A DNA stretch of 64,000 bases from an uncultured Eubacteriales bacterium (GTDB taxonomy: Bacteria > Bacillota > Clostridia > Christensenellales > Aristaeellaceae): contig CADCFG010000006.1 in the NCBI GenBank assembly GCA_902800625.1, forward strand, positions 62,001-126,000, given 5' to 3'. Below, piece after piece: positions 49,784 to 58,899 of the stretch; within the stretch, counting starts at the first letter, position 1, and every line of letters starts with the position of its first letter. Position numbers and translations under genes: made by a program. The notes beneath the pieces were generated by a model. It had not been told where the DNA came from. It saw nothing but the letters and a program-made list of their open reading frames with translations, and searched no databases.

Positions 49784-49811
49784 ATTATATCATAAATCCG
49801 CGCCAGCGCAA
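49784..49811 (-). promoter_or_regulatory. promoter of the hydrogenase operon
   Basis: TTGCGC, a 16-nt spacer with an extended -10 TG, then TATAAT on the minus strand, about 117 nt before the NuoE ATG. Confidence 0.65.
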
Positions 49812-49856
49812 GTAATATTTTATATAATATTCACTTCTGACACAAATTTATATCTG

Positions 49857-50384
49857 TCACCGGTCGATCTCCGGCGAAAGCATGGGCGAACCGTCCTCGA
49901 TCATCTCATAGCCCACCCAAACCTTGTAGCTGTTGCCGTCGAAGCTGTACTGCAAGAGCGCCCGGCCCTTGCGCCGGTCCAGCTTGATGATCTCGCCCTC
50001 GAAGCCGCCCATCATCTCCTGGCTCAGCTTCACCCGGTCGCCCTCGCGGTAGGTCTTCATGATGCCGATGGTGCCGTCGTGGGCATAGAGCATCTCCGCG
50101 AACTTCCGGTCGTCGCCCTGCAGCCGGTAATCTTCGTCCCGCTGGCCCAGGCAGCGCACCACGCCCTCCATGATGCGGATCTCCCGGAATTCAGTGATGG
50201 GTTCCTCGGAATAGACGAACACATAGCCGGGAAGGTAGTCCCGGATCTCCTCGTGGCAGGTGCCCTTGATCCACTTGCGCTGCACGATCTTCGGGTAGAA
50301 AGCGACATAGCCGAACTTCTGTCGGATCGCCGCCGCCACCAGGGCGCACTTCACCGTGCTGCAAAAGAAGCAATAGGAATACAT
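49857..50384 (-). CDS. loaP: NusG-paralogue antiterminator, LoaP/UpxY type
   Basis: The 175-aa protein has the NusG N-terminal (NGN) fold (MYSYCFFCSTVKCALVAAAI, then LPGYVFVYSEEPITEF) and a KOW motif (REGDRVKLSQEMMGGFEGEIIKLDRRKGRALL). Size and sequence fit the specialised NusG paralogues LoaP and UpxY, which let RNA polymerase read through terminators in long polysaccharide operons. It lies head-to-head with the exopolysaccharide operon, about 510 nt from its first gene, so that operon is the likely target. GGAGGG is close to the ATG. The promoter is at 50435-50463. Confidence 0.85.
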   Translation of the reverse strand: MYSYCFFCSTVKCALVAAAIRQKFGYVAFYPKIVQRKWIKGTCHEEIRDYLPGYVFVYSEEPITEFREIRIMEGVVRCLGQRDEDYRLQGDDRKFAEMLYAHDGTIGIMKTYREGDRVKLSQEMMGGFEGEIIKLDRRKGRALLQYSFDGNSYKVWVGYEMIEDGSPMLSPEIDR

Positions 50385-50434
50385 ACGCCCTCCTTCCCCG
50401 CGCCGAACGCGTCCATATTGGGCAAGCCCATATC

Positions 50435-50463
50435 ATTTTAAGGGACAGGCAGGGTAAAGTCAA
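50435..50463 (-). promoter_or_regulatory. sigma-A promoter of loaP
   Basis: TTGACT, a 17-nt spacer, then TAAAAT on the minus strand, about 50 nt before the ATG. Confidence 0.68.
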
Positions 50464-50765
50464 ATTATTTCTATGTATTGATACATAAGGAAAGACTTGG
50501 CGGAGCCGCCAAAAATTGTCTGTCCCCGCCCAATCGGACGCCGGCCAACGCCGTCGCCCCGGGCGGGGAACAGTGGGATTTATGGTTCTATGTAAAACGA
50601 GAGTGGCGACCCCCGATGCTGTCAGTATATATGCCATTCATGTACTCAGTATGAACGAAGCGGGACAAATCGCGATCAAAGTTTTGCACTTCGTCTGCCG
50701 GTTTTCCTATCGCAAGGTGTCATTTCTTCCGCGTTTCATTGCCGGAGCTCTGCCTTCCTTTTATA

Positions 50766-50794
50766 TTGACATTCCTACGCCGGGGTGTTATATT
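50766..50794 (+). promoter_or_regulatory. sigma-A promoter of the exopolysaccharide operon
   Basis: TTGACA, a 17-nt spacer, then TATATT; transcription would start near 50801, giving a leader of about 100 nt. Confidence 0.75.
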
Positions 50795-50898
50795 TATTAT
50801 AGTCTCTAATATGGGTAAATAGAATACTTGGCAATTTGGCCGGTACAATACCTCAATCGTCCGGCCGAACGACCAGCGATATACGCAGGACAAACCAC

Positions 50899-52281
50899 AT
50901 GAGACGCACCAATCAGACCATCATCGGCTTTGTCAGCGCGGCATTGGATGCCGTGCTCACTTTTCTTGCCTATTCACTGGCGGTAAAGCTGAGGTTCAGC
51001 GTGTTCGGGGGCGTGGTGAGCGTGGCCATGGACAGCCTGAGGGCCCAGGCGACGGTCTGGGGCTACGCGGTGGTGCTGGTGCTGGTATACTCGGCCTGCC
51101 ACCTGTACCAGCCCTTCAGGATGGCGCGGCTGGGGCGGGACGTCGGCATGGTGCTGCTGGTGAACACGCTTGGCGCGCTGGCGCTGATGGCCCTGCTGTT
51201 CACTTTCCGTTTGATCGACATCTCCCGCTGGACCATCGTCATTTTCTGGGGCGTCTCCACGCTGCTCGTGACGCTCAAGATGGCGCTGGTGGAGCAGCTG
51301 CGCAAGGCCATGCGCCGACAGGAGCGCTTCCTGCGCCACGTGATCGTGGTGGGCAACGGCAAGAGTGCGAAAGAATATATCGAAGAGACCCGGCGACGCC
51401 CGGAGCTGGGCATCAAGGTGGAAGGTTATGTCAGCGCCATGGCCAAGGATGGTCTGGGCGAGAACTTGGGCAGCTATGAGCAGATCGGCGAGATCCTGGA
51501 AAAGGGCAATTACGACGAACTGGTGGTGGCGCTTGAGCCCCACGAGATCTCCTTCATGCCCCTGATTTTGAAGGCGGCGGAGAAGGAGGGCACCCGGGTG
51601 GAGATGATCCCTATGTACAACGAGTACTATCCCACCCATCCCACCATCGAATCCGTCGGCAACACCAAGCTGGTGGACCTGCGGGCCACGCCGCTGGACA
51701 ACATCGCGCTGGCTTCGGTGAAGCGGGCGGCGGACGTACTGGGCTCGGCGGTGCTGCTGGTGGTGCTGTCGCCGCTGATGATCGCCATCGCCATCGGCGT
51801 GAAGCTGTCAGGGCCAGGCCCGGTGCTGTTCAAGCAGGAGCGCATCGGCAAGAATAAAAAGCCATTTGTGATGCTGAAGTTCCGCAGCATGCGCACGGAT
51901 ATCGACCACAATGGGTGGACGACGGATCAGGATTCCCGCAAAACCCGCTTTGGCAGCTTTATCCGCAAGTTCAGCCTGGACGAGCTGCCCCAGCTGTTCA
52001 ACGTATTCATCGGACAGATGAGCCTGGTGGGACCGCGGCCGGAGCTGCCGGTATACGTGGCGCGTTTCAAGGAAGAGGTGCCGCTTTACCTGGTGCGCCA
52101 GCAGGTGCGCCCCGGCATGACCGGCTGGGCACAGGTGAACGGCCTGCGCGGCGACACATCCATCGAGGATCGCGTGGATTACGACATCTGGTACATCCAG
52201 AACTGGAGCCTGGGGCTGGATCTTCGCATCCTGCTGAAGACGGCCTTCGGCGGCATGAAAAACTCGGAAAAGCTGGTGTAG
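50899..52281 (+). CDS. polyprenyl-phosphate sugar-1-phosphate transferase (initiating enzyme of polysaccharide synthesis)
   Basis: The 460-aa protein has four N-terminal helices and a Rossmann-like CoA-binding region ([16 protein letters not shown]). A fifth helix follows, then the bacterial sugar transferase domain: [70 protein letters not shown] and [15 protein letters not shown]. It loads the first sugar phosphate (glucose or galactose type) onto undecaprenyl phosphate. It is the first gene of the operon. The ribosome binding site is weak (AGGA); a longer frame from 50836 overlaps the leader hairpin and was rejected. Confidence 0.93.
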   Translation: MRRTNQTIIGFVSAALDAVLTFLAYSLAVKLRFSVFGGVVSVAMDSLRAQATVWGYAVVLVLVYSACHLYQPFRMARLGRDVGMVLLVNTLGALALMALLFTFRLIDISRWTIVIFWGVSTLLVTLKMALVEQLRKAMRRQERFLRHVIVVGNGKSAKEYIEETRRRPELGIKVEGYVSAMAKDGLGENLGSYEQIGEILEKGNYDELVVALEPHEISFMPLILKAAEKEGTRVEMIPMYNEYYPTHPTIESVGNTKLVDLRATPLDNIALASVKRAADVLGSAVLLVVLSPLMIAIAIGVKLSGPGPVLFKQERIGKNKKPFVMLKFRSMRTDIDHNGWTTDQDSRKTRFGSFIRKFSLDELPQLFNVFIGQMSLVGPRPELPVYVARFKEEVPLYLVRQQVRPGMTGWAQVNGLRGDTSIEDRVDYDIWYIQNWSLGLDLRILLKTAFGGMKNSEKLV

Positions 52282-52283
52282 CG

Positions 52284-53009
52284 GTGGAGATCAGGATCGT
52301 TGTGGCGACCCACAAGGCCTATGAGATGCCCGTCGACGCGGCATATCTGCCGGTACAGGCAGGCGCGGCGCTGAACGAGCGGCTGGATTACACCGGGGAC
52401 GACAGCGGGGACAACATCAGCGCGCGCAACAGCCAGTATTGCGAGCTGACGGCCCTTTATTGGGCGTGGAAGAACCTGCCCGCGGACGCAGTCGGTCTCT
52501 GCCACTACCGGCGTTACTTCAAGGAGCCCGGCCAGAAGCGGCCCGCCCGCTGGGAGACGCTGGAGAAGCTGCTCGAAGAGGCACCGGTGCTGCTGCCGAA
52601 GCGGCGGGATTACTTCATTGAGACCGGCGAGAGCCAGTTTGTGCACGCCCACGGCCAGGCGCCGCTGGACGCGCTGCGCTCGGTGCTGCGGGAGAGGCAG
52701 CCCAAGTATCTTCCCGCCTTCGACGCCAGCATGGCCCGCACGAAGGGCCACCGGTTCAACATGCTCGTCATGCGAAGGGAGCAGCTGGACGCCTACTGCG
52801 ACTGGCTGTTCGGGATACTGTTTGAGACGGAGAGGCGGCTGGCTTCGCCGCAACCCCGGATGATGGGTTTCCTGGCGGAGCGGTTGCTGGACGCCTGGAT
52901 CGAGACGGAGGGCGTGGATTACCGGGAGCTGCCCGTTTATCACACAGAAAAGACCAATTGGCTGAAAAAGGGCGGGGCGTTCCTGCTGCGGAAAGTGAAG
53001 GGAAAATGA
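52284..53009 (+). CDS. DUF4422 family glycosyltransferase
   Basis: The 241-aa protein fits DUF4422: IRIVVATHKAYEMPVD, GDNISARNSQYCELTALYWAWKN, VGLCHYRRYF and NMLVMRREQLDAYCDWLFGILFE. These enzymes occur in capsule operons and are presumed glycosyltransferases. The GTG at 52284, 2 nt after the preceding stop, is the only start that keeps the conserved N-terminus. The gene overlaps the next by ATGA. Confidence 0.82.
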   Translation: MEIRIVVATHKAYEMPVDAAYLPVQAGAALNERLDYTGDDSGDNISARNSQYCELTALYWAWKNLPADAVGLCHYRRYFKEPGQKRPARWETLEKLLEEAPVLLPKRRDYFIETGESQFVHAHGQAPLDALRSVLRERQPKYLPAFDASMARTKGHRFNMLVMRREQLDAYCDWLFGILFETERRLASPQPRMMGFLAERLLDAWIETEGVDYRELPVYHTEKTNWLKKGGAFLLRKVKGK

Positions 53010-55801
53010 AGACGCCGACAGCGTTGAAGAACATGAGCGCGAAGACACAGAAGAGGATCCTGTGGGCCATCGCAGCGGTGCTGGTGATGGCGATGATCTT
53101 TGCGTTCTCGTCCCAGGCGTCCTTCGCTTCTGAGGAGGCCAGCGACGCCCTTGCCGAGCTGATGAACATGGAGCAGAAGGACCTGCAGACGCGGGTCTCC
53201 AACCAGTCGATCTTCTTCGGCCTGACGCTGCGCAAGCTGGCCCACATCTTCCTCTTTGCCGCGCTGGGCTTCTGCGTCTACCAGGCGCTGGCGGACGTGA
53301 AACGCCGACTGGTCATCGCCGTGGGTGCAGGGTATCTCTACGGCGTGCTGGATGAGATCCACCAGAGCCTCGCCGGACGCTACGGGCGCTGGCAGGACAC
53401 ATTGATCGACCTGGTCGGCGTGGCGCTGGGTCTCGCCGCGGCGCTGCTTCTGCCGAAACTGAACACGCTCTGCAAAAAGTGGTTCTATGAGGATTGGGAC
53501 GACAGGCACCCGGTTGCAAAAAGGCGGTTGGAGCAGTGCATGGACGCGCTGTCCCTGGCTGCGGTGATGCAGTATGTGGGCTATCGCTTCCTCCAGTCCA
53601 CCATGTTCCCTCTCATCTATTCCGAACGCTATAAGACGGCTACCTTCCTGGCGCTGATCGTCTTCGGCGGCTTGCGCTTTGCCTACCTCTTTGCCCGCAA
53701 GCTCTGGACCGATGCCGATGAAAAGGCGCAGATCCGACGCTTCCTCAAGTTCGTCGGCGTCTGCGTTCTCGCCGTGCCCTTCTTTATCGTCGCCTACCTC
53801 CACGACTATAAGTTCCTCATCTTCATTCCCATCTGCTGGATGTGCCTGTATGATTTGCAGGCCGAACTCGTCTTCAGGTGGTATGTGCGGGTGGTCGGGG
53901 TCCTTTTGGCCGCGACGGTGCTGTGCTGCCTGGCGGGGGCGATCCAGAACATCAACAGCATCTACAGGGACCGCTTCAAAGAAGCCTATGGTATCATCAA
54001 CGGGACTGACTTTGCCGCTTACTTCCTGTTCCTTCTTCTGTTTTATTGGTGCAGCCAGAAGCATCTGAGTCGGTTTGCTGTTCTCCTTTTCGCCGTCTCT
54101 GCAATGCTTACCGGCGTATATCTGTTTTACTTGACAAAGAGCCGAACAACGCTGATTTGCTGCGTTATGATGTCAATGGCTTGCTTGTGGGACTGCCTGG
54201 GAGCGCGCCTTTCCATTAAGGGTAATGCAGCAAAGTTCCTGTCAAAGGTGCCGGACGCGCTGGCGCTGGTTGCCTATCCCATGTCGTTTTTATGCTTGAC
54301 AGTCGTCGTCTATCTGTACGGAAAGGGCGTCCCCTGGGTCATGAAGCTGGATGCCACCCTGCTCTCTGGGCGAATCGAGCCGATGTGGACAACCTATCAG
54401 TCCCACGGAATAAACCTGTTCGGTGCACTGTTCACCATGCACGGCAACGGCGGCTCAGTGCTGCGAAACGGTCGCGTGTACGATTTCCTTGACAGTGGAT
54501 TTGCCTACATGCTGCTTCGATTCGGTCTCCTGATTACACTGATTCTCTCCGCTCTCTGGATTCGCACGGCAGTTCGGGCATTAAAAAGTGAAAAGCGGCC
54601 CGTCGCCTACTCGATGGCAATAATCGCAATCTACGCTCTGTCAGAATGTCAGCTTGTCAACGTCAGCTACAACCTTCTGCTCCTGATGCCCTTCTGCGCC
54701 ATGTCACAGGGCATCGTCGGAAAAGAACATGCGAACGCCCCGGACGGCGAAATCACGAAGGCAGCTGGCGGAATCAACTGGTTTGCCTGTGTGACTGCGA
54801 TTGTTTGCGCCACTGCAGGCTTCCTTATCCTCCCAAGGGGTTTGTCCTGGCTACGGACTCTGTTCTACCTCAACCAGTGGAACGTGGGACAGCGGACCCT
54901 GCTGGCTCTCGTGTTCTGCATTGGTATCGTCCTGTCTGTATACGGAATGTGGAAGGCTATGGTTTCCTATCGCCACAGGCGCAGCGTGATGATGCTGACA
55001 GCCCTGGCTGCGATCACAATCGTGCTGGCTTGCGGCATATTCGCGGCAAATCGCGCAATTGACGACGGTCTGCATGCCACCAGAGACAGTCTGGACGCAG
55101 AAATGAAAGCAGTCCAGACCATTCTGGACAATGCAGAAGAACCGGTTTACGCGATGGAACGGGCGGAGCTTTACCGTCGAAGCCTCTGCGCGATTGATGA
55201 ACGCACCATGACTGTGGAAGATTTGTGCCGAGATAAAAGAGGCACTATTTTGACGGACAAGTCTCGGGAACTCATTTGGGTCGCGTATATGGGCGCGAAG
55301 TATCTCCAGTTTTCCGAGGACAGCGGTGTGTATTCCTTCGATCCCTCCGTGATCAACGCGATGACGGCCGCCGGTTACGAATGGTCGGAATACTATAATT
55401 CAGAGCGCACCTGTGATCTGCGGGATCTGGCTGAACTTAATCATCTGAAACTGACTGAAAACGGCAGTCTCGTGTTGGAGGGCCCGAACCATTCGTTGGC
55501 CGAAAACAGATACATCGACCAAGTCAGGACACGCTATGAGGTCAGGTTTGCTCTGAGCATAGATAAAGATGCACTGCCCGAATTCGGGGACACCGTCTGC
55601 ACGCTGTATGTCATGGGGTATGCGGGCGAGGAAATCCTCCTGGAACAGGTGGTTCATCGTTCCGATTTCGATGAGAATGGGCGCTATGTGACCACCATTC
55701 CCTATTTCTGCCCGTTCGTTCCCCGAATGGAATACCGCGTCATTGCCGCGGAGGGCGTGACCCTCTATGTGGATGAAATCGCCTGGCGGCGGGTGGCGTA
55801 A
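53006..55801 (+). CDS. VanZ-like domain fused to O-antigen-polymerase-like membrane protein
   Basis: The 931-aa protein has three parts. Residues about 20-155 form a VanZ-like domain: FSSQASFASEEASD, LRKLAHIFLFAALGFCVYQAL, then YGVLDEIHQSLAGRYGRWQDTLID. Residues about 180-690 have ten or more helices with a long outside loop, as in Wzy/O-antigen ligases (YLTKSRTTLICCVMMSM, DSGFAYMLLRFGLLITLIL). The C-terminal 230 residues are soluble and probably extracytoplasmic. Position between glycosyltransferases and the flippase supports the polymerase role. A VanZ-polymerase fusion is unusual. The ATG overlaps the DUF4422 stop (ATGA). The second half is less GC-rich than its neighbours. Confidence 0.75.
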   Translation: MKTPTALKNMSAKTQKRILWAIAAVLVMAMIFAFSSQASFASEEASDALAELMNMEQKDLQTRVSNQSIFFGLTLRKLAHIFLFAALGFCVYQALADVKRRLVIAVGAGYLYGVLDEIHQSLAGRYGRWQDTLIDLVGVALGLAAALLLPKLNTLCKKWFYEDWDDRHPVAKRRLEQCMDALSLAAVMQYVGYRFLQSTMFPLIYSERYKTATFLALIVFGGLRFAYLFARKLWTDADEKAQIRRFLKFVGVCVLAVPFFIVAYLHDYKFLIFIPICWMCLYDLQAELVFRWYVRVVGVLLAATVLCCLAGAIQNINSIYRDRFKEAYGIINGTDFAAYFLFLLLFYWCSQKHLSRFAVLLFAVSAMLTGVYLFYLTKSRTTLICCVMMSMACLWDCLGARLSIKGNAAKFLSKVPDALALVAYPMSFLCLTVVVYLYGKGVPWVMKLDATLLSGRIEPMWTTYQSHGINLFGALFTMHGNGGSVLRNGRVYDFLDSGFAYMLLRFGLLITLILSALWIRTAVRALKSEKRPVAYSMAIIAIYALSECQLVNVSYNLLLLMPFCAMSQGIVGKEHANAPDGEITKAAGGINWFACVTAIVCATAGFLILPRGLSWLRTLFYLNQWNVGQRTLLALVFCIGIVLSVYGMWKAMVSYRHRRSVMMLTALAAITIVLACGIFAANRAIDDGLHATRDSLDAEMKAVQTILDNAEEPVYAMERAELYRRSLCAIDERTMTVEDLCRDKRGTILTDKSRELIWVAYMGAKYLQFSEDSGVYSFDPSVINAMTAAGYEWSEYYNSERTCDLRDLAELNHLKLTENGSLVLEGPNHSLAENRYIDQVRTRYEVRFALSIDKDALPEFGDTVCTLYVMGYAGEEILLEQVVHRSDFDENGRYVTTIPYFCPFVPRMEYRVIAAEGVTLYVDEIAWRRVA

Positions 55802-55818
55802 GCGCGAGTGTGATCACC

Positions 55819-56811
55819 ATGAAGATATCAGTAATCGTCCCCATGTTCAACGCCGCGAATACGATTGAGCGCTGCGTGGAATCTTGCGTCGCCTCCGGGG
55901 ACGAATCCCTGGAAGTGCTGCTGATTGATGACGGCTCGACGGACGGCACCCTCGAAAGCGCGGAAACGCTTGGCGTAAAATATCCCGCCGTGCGCTGCCT
56001 GCGGCAATCCCATGCCGGCGTTTCCGAAGCCAGGAACCTGGGAATCCGGGAGGCGTGCGGCGAGTGGATCCTCTTCCTGGACGCCGACGACGCCCTGTGC
56101 GAAGGCGCGATCCAGGCGCTCTGCGCGGGCTGTGACGCGCGCGCGGACGCCTGCTGTGGGCGGATCATCCGGGGGACGGAGGCAGCGAGACCGGAAGCCG
56201 CGCCTGCGATTCTCAAGACGGACGGACATGATCTTATGAACTACGTGCTGGCCGAGCCAACGGACAGACTGACGATCCACGGCTGGGTGTTCCGGCGGAG
56301 CGTGTGCCTGGAGCGCGGCATTTGGTTCAAGCCGAAGCTGTGGCTGGGCGAGGACAGCGATTGGGTATTGCGCTATCTGTCAGCCTGTCGGGGCGCCTGC
56401 TTTGTCAGCGCGCCGGTATACCGCTACACCCTGTCCGAGGAGTCGACCATCCACCGCTGGAAGCCCGGACAGACCAAAGCCTACCTGGATATGCTGGATG
56501 AGATCGGCTCGACCCCGGTGAGCGGGGAAAGGAATTGGCCGCTGTATGTGCTGACGACGCTCCTGTTGATCCTGACGCATGATACCTTCCACCCGGCCAA
56601 CCCCGCTGCGATTGGGGCGCGGTTCCGGGAAGTAAAGCGGCTGCGGGAACTGCCGATCTTTGCGGAGGCCTTCCATCGGGCAGATTTGCGGGATGTGGGC
56701 CTTGCGAAGCGCGCGGTGCTTGCGTGCCTGAAAGCGCGGCTGTATGCGGCGGTGTGGGCCGCGGTGAAGCTGCGCCAGGCGCAGAACGCGCGCCGTCAGA
56801 ATAAGACTTGA
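55819..56811 (+). CDS. family 2 glycosyltransferase
   Basis: The 330-aa protein is a GT-A enzyme: MKISVIVPMFNAANTIERCV, VLLIDDGSTDGTLE, QSHAGVSEARNLGIREACGEW and ILFLDADD as the metal-binding DxD. LGEDSDWVLRYLSAC is the usual acceptor-region block. The ATG at 55819 or the in-frame GTG at 55810 may be the start; neither has a strong ribosome binding site. It adds one sugar to the lipid-linked repeat unit. Confidence 0.9.
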   Translation: MKISVIVPMFNAANTIERCVESCVASGDESLEVLLIDDGSTDGTLESAETLGVKYPAVRCLRQSHAGVSEARNLGIREACGEWILFLDADDALCEGAIQALCAGCDARADACCGRIIRGTEAARPEAAPAILKTDGHDLMNYVLAEPTDRLTIHGWVFRRSVCLERGIWFKPKLWLGEDSDWVLRYLSACRGACFVSAPVYRYTLSEESTIHRWKPGQTKAYLDMLDEIGSTPVSGERNWPLYVLTTLLLILTHDTFHPANPAAIGARFREVKRLRELPIFAEAFHRADLRDVGLAKRAVLACLKARLYAAVWAAVKLRQAQNARRQNKT

Positions 56812-56827
56812 CTTGGGAGAGACATTG

Positions 56828-57838
56828 ATGCCGGATATTGATTTTGTCATCGCATGGGTGGACGGCAGCGACCCCGACTGGCAGCGACGCAAGGCGGCCT
56901 GCCTGGGGCATCCGCTGTCGGACGATCGCGCGCAGCGCTATCGGGACTGGGACCTGCTGAGGTACTGGTTCCGCGGCGTGGAAACCTTCGCGCCCTGGGT
57001 GCGGAAGGTCTGGTTTGTCTGCGACCAGCAGCCGCCCGCCTGGCTGAACGCGGCCCATCCAAAGCTGGAAGTCGTGCGCCATGAGGAATATCTGCCCGCC
57101 GAGTACCGGCCTGCGTTCAGCAGCCATCCCATCGAATTGAATATGCATCGCGTCTCTGGTCTTGCCGAACGCTTCGTGTTCTTCAACGACGACATGTACC
57201 TGTTGAAGCCCATGGCGGAGGCAGATTTCTTTAGAAACGGCCTGCCCCGGGACGCGGCGCTTTTGAACCCCGTGCCCACCACCGACCTGCGCGGCCGCGG
57301 GAAGGACGCCACCGTGTTCACGATCCCGCTGAACGATGTGGAGTACGTCAACCGGGACTATGACTTCAGGGCTTGCGTGAAGGCGCACCCGTGGAAGTGG
57401 CTGAACCCGCGCTACGGCAAAAGCCTGCTGCGCAACCTGACGCTTATGGCCTGGCCGCGGTTCGTGGGCTTCGACGAGCCGCATATGCCGCAGGCGTTCC
57501 TGAAATCATCCTTCGAGGCTGCCTGGCAGCAGGACTTCGACGCGCTGGACGCCACCTCCCGCCACCCTATCCGCCACGACCGAGACGTGAACCAGTGGCT
57601 GATCCGCCAGAGGCAGCTGGCCGAGGGCCGATTCATGCCGCGCTCGCCGAAGGTGGGCCGGGTGTTCGACCTGGACGTGGACGCGGCTGGCGCAGTTGAA
57701 ACGATCCGCCGCCAGTCCGTTCGGATGATCTGCATCAACGACGGCGAACTGGCGCTGGAGGCCTTCGAGGCGGCACAAAAGCGGCTCAAAGAGGCCTTTG
57801 AGGCCATCCTGCCCGCGCCGTCGGGGTTTGAAAAATGA
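56828..57838 (+). CDS. Stealth-family sugar-phosphate transferase
   Basis: The 336-aa protein begins with the CR1 block DIDFVIAWVDGSDPDWQ, has the CR2 region RYRDWDLLRYWFRGVETFAPWVRKVWFV, FVFFNDDMYLLKP, and later blocks ending CINDGE. Stealth proteins transfer hexose-1-phosphate or related groups in capsules and are related to GlcNAc-1-phosphotransferase. The polymer may thus contain phosphodiester links. GGGAGAG precedes the ATG; it overlaps the next gene by ATGA. Confidence 0.92.
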   Translation: MPDIDFVIAWVDGSDPDWQRRKAACLGHPLSDDRAQRYRDWDLLRYWFRGVETFAPWVRKVWFVCDQQPPAWLNAAHPKLEVVRHEEYLPAEYRPAFSSHPIELNMHRVSGLAERFVFFNDDMYLLKPMAEADFFRNGLPRDAALLNPVPTTDLRGRGKDATVFTIPLNDVEYVNRDYDFRACVKAHPWKWLNPRYGKSLLRNLTLMAWPRFVGFDEPHMPQAFLKSSFEAAWQQDFDALDATSRHPIRHDRDVNQWLIRQRQLAEGRFMPRSPKVGRVFDLDVDAAGAVETIRRQSVRMICINDGELALEAFEAAQKRLKEAFEAILPAPSGFEK

Positions 57839-58884
57839 AGAAGTACATTATACGCACGGGTGAAGGCGAGGCCTTCAACGCCGCCTCCAAGGCCCGTCGG
57901 GACGCGGACGCCATTGCGCTGCGGCTGAGCTACGCGCCGTTTGAGTTTCACGGCGCGAGGACTGCGGGCGGCTCCATCCTTGGCGCGGTCCGGCTGGCGC
58001 TGGATGGGCTCAGGAACTGGCGACGGCTGATTCGCGAGGCCGAGCCGGGCAGCTTTGTGCTGATCCAGTACCCCCACTACCCGATGAAGTCCGCCCTGCT
58101 CGCCCGTTGGATGCTGCCGCGGGCGCAACGCAAGGGCCTGCGGTTCATCGCGCTCATTCACGACCTGGACAGCCTGCGGGGGCTGCATGGCAGCGCGGCG
58201 GCCTACAGCGATCGGAAGCTGCTGCCGCTTTTCGACGCCGTCATCTGCCACAACGGGCGCATGGCGGAGTACCTTCGCCAACAGGGGATCCCCGGCGGCA
58301 AGCTGGTGGAGCTTGGCATCTTCGATTATCTGACCGGATCGGAAGGCGAGGAGCATCGACAGACAGATGGCATCGCCGTGGCCGGGAACCTGTCGCCCGA
58401 AAAGTGCGGCTATGTGCGCGAGTTGGTCGACATGGGGCTGAGCCTTCACCTCTACGGCAAGGGGCTGGAAGCCGTGAATTTGCCGGAGAACGTCCATCTT
58501 CATGGCGCATTTCCACCGGAAGCCTTGCCCGGTGAACTGGCGGGCGGCTTCGGACTGGTGTGGGACGGACCCTCAGCGTCTGCCTGCGCCGGGAAATCCG
58601 GTGAGTATTTGCGCTGGAACAATCCCCACAAATTCTCACTGTACATGGCGGCGGCACTTCCCGTGGCGCTTTGGGGGAAAGCCGCGCTGGCAGATTTTGC
58701 AAGGGATAACGGAGTTGGAATCGCGATTGAAAAGCTGGACGACCTTTCAAATACTATCCAAGGTATTTCAGATGAACAATATGAACGGATGCGCCGCAAC
58801 GCGGCGAGGATCGGCAGCGAAGTGCGCGAGGGCGCGTACCTGACCCGCGCGCTCACGCGGGCAGAGGCGCTGCTGCGTTCATAA
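57835..58884 (+). CDS. GT-B glycosyltransferase, Gtf3/galactofuranosyltransferase-like
   Basis: The 349-aa protein has FVLIQYPHYPMKS, FIALIHDLDSLRG and ICHNGRMAEYL in its N-terminal half. Its C-terminal block WDGPSASACAGKSGEYLRWN and NNPHKFSLYMAAALPVALW resembles the nucleotide-sugar site of Gtf3-type and galactofuranosyl transferases. It would add a further sugar to the repeat unit. It is translationally coupled to the Stealth gene. Confidence 0.8.
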   Translation: MKKYIIRTGEGEAFNAASKARRDADAIALRLSYAPFEFHGARTAGGSILGAVRLALDGLRNWRRLIREAEPGSFVLIQYPHYPMKSALLARWMLPRAQRKGLRFIALIHDLDSLRGLHGSAAAYSDRKLLPLFDAVICHNGRMAEYLRQQGIPGGKLVELGIFDYLTGSEGEEHRQTDGIAVAGNLSPEKCGYVRELVDMGLSLHLYGKGLEAVNLPENVHLHGAFPPEALPGELAGGFGLVWDGPSASACAGKSGEYLRWNNPHKFSLYMAAALPVALWGKAALADFARDNGVGIAIEKLDDLSNTIQGISDEQYERMRRNAARIGSEVREGAYLTRALTRAEALLRS

Positions 58885-58899
58885 GAGGACAAAGGCGAT

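Larger units (their letters stand above)
50385..50898. promoter_or_regulatory. divergent control region of loaP and the exopolysaccharide operon
   Basis: About 510 nt without a gene. It holds divergent promoters at 50435-50463 (minus) and 50766-50794 (plus). The exopolysaccharide leader is about 100 nt, with a hairpin GGCCGG (50838) / CCGGCC (50861) that could be the LoaP recognition element. The middle (50470-50760) shows nothing recognisable. Confidence 0.6.
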
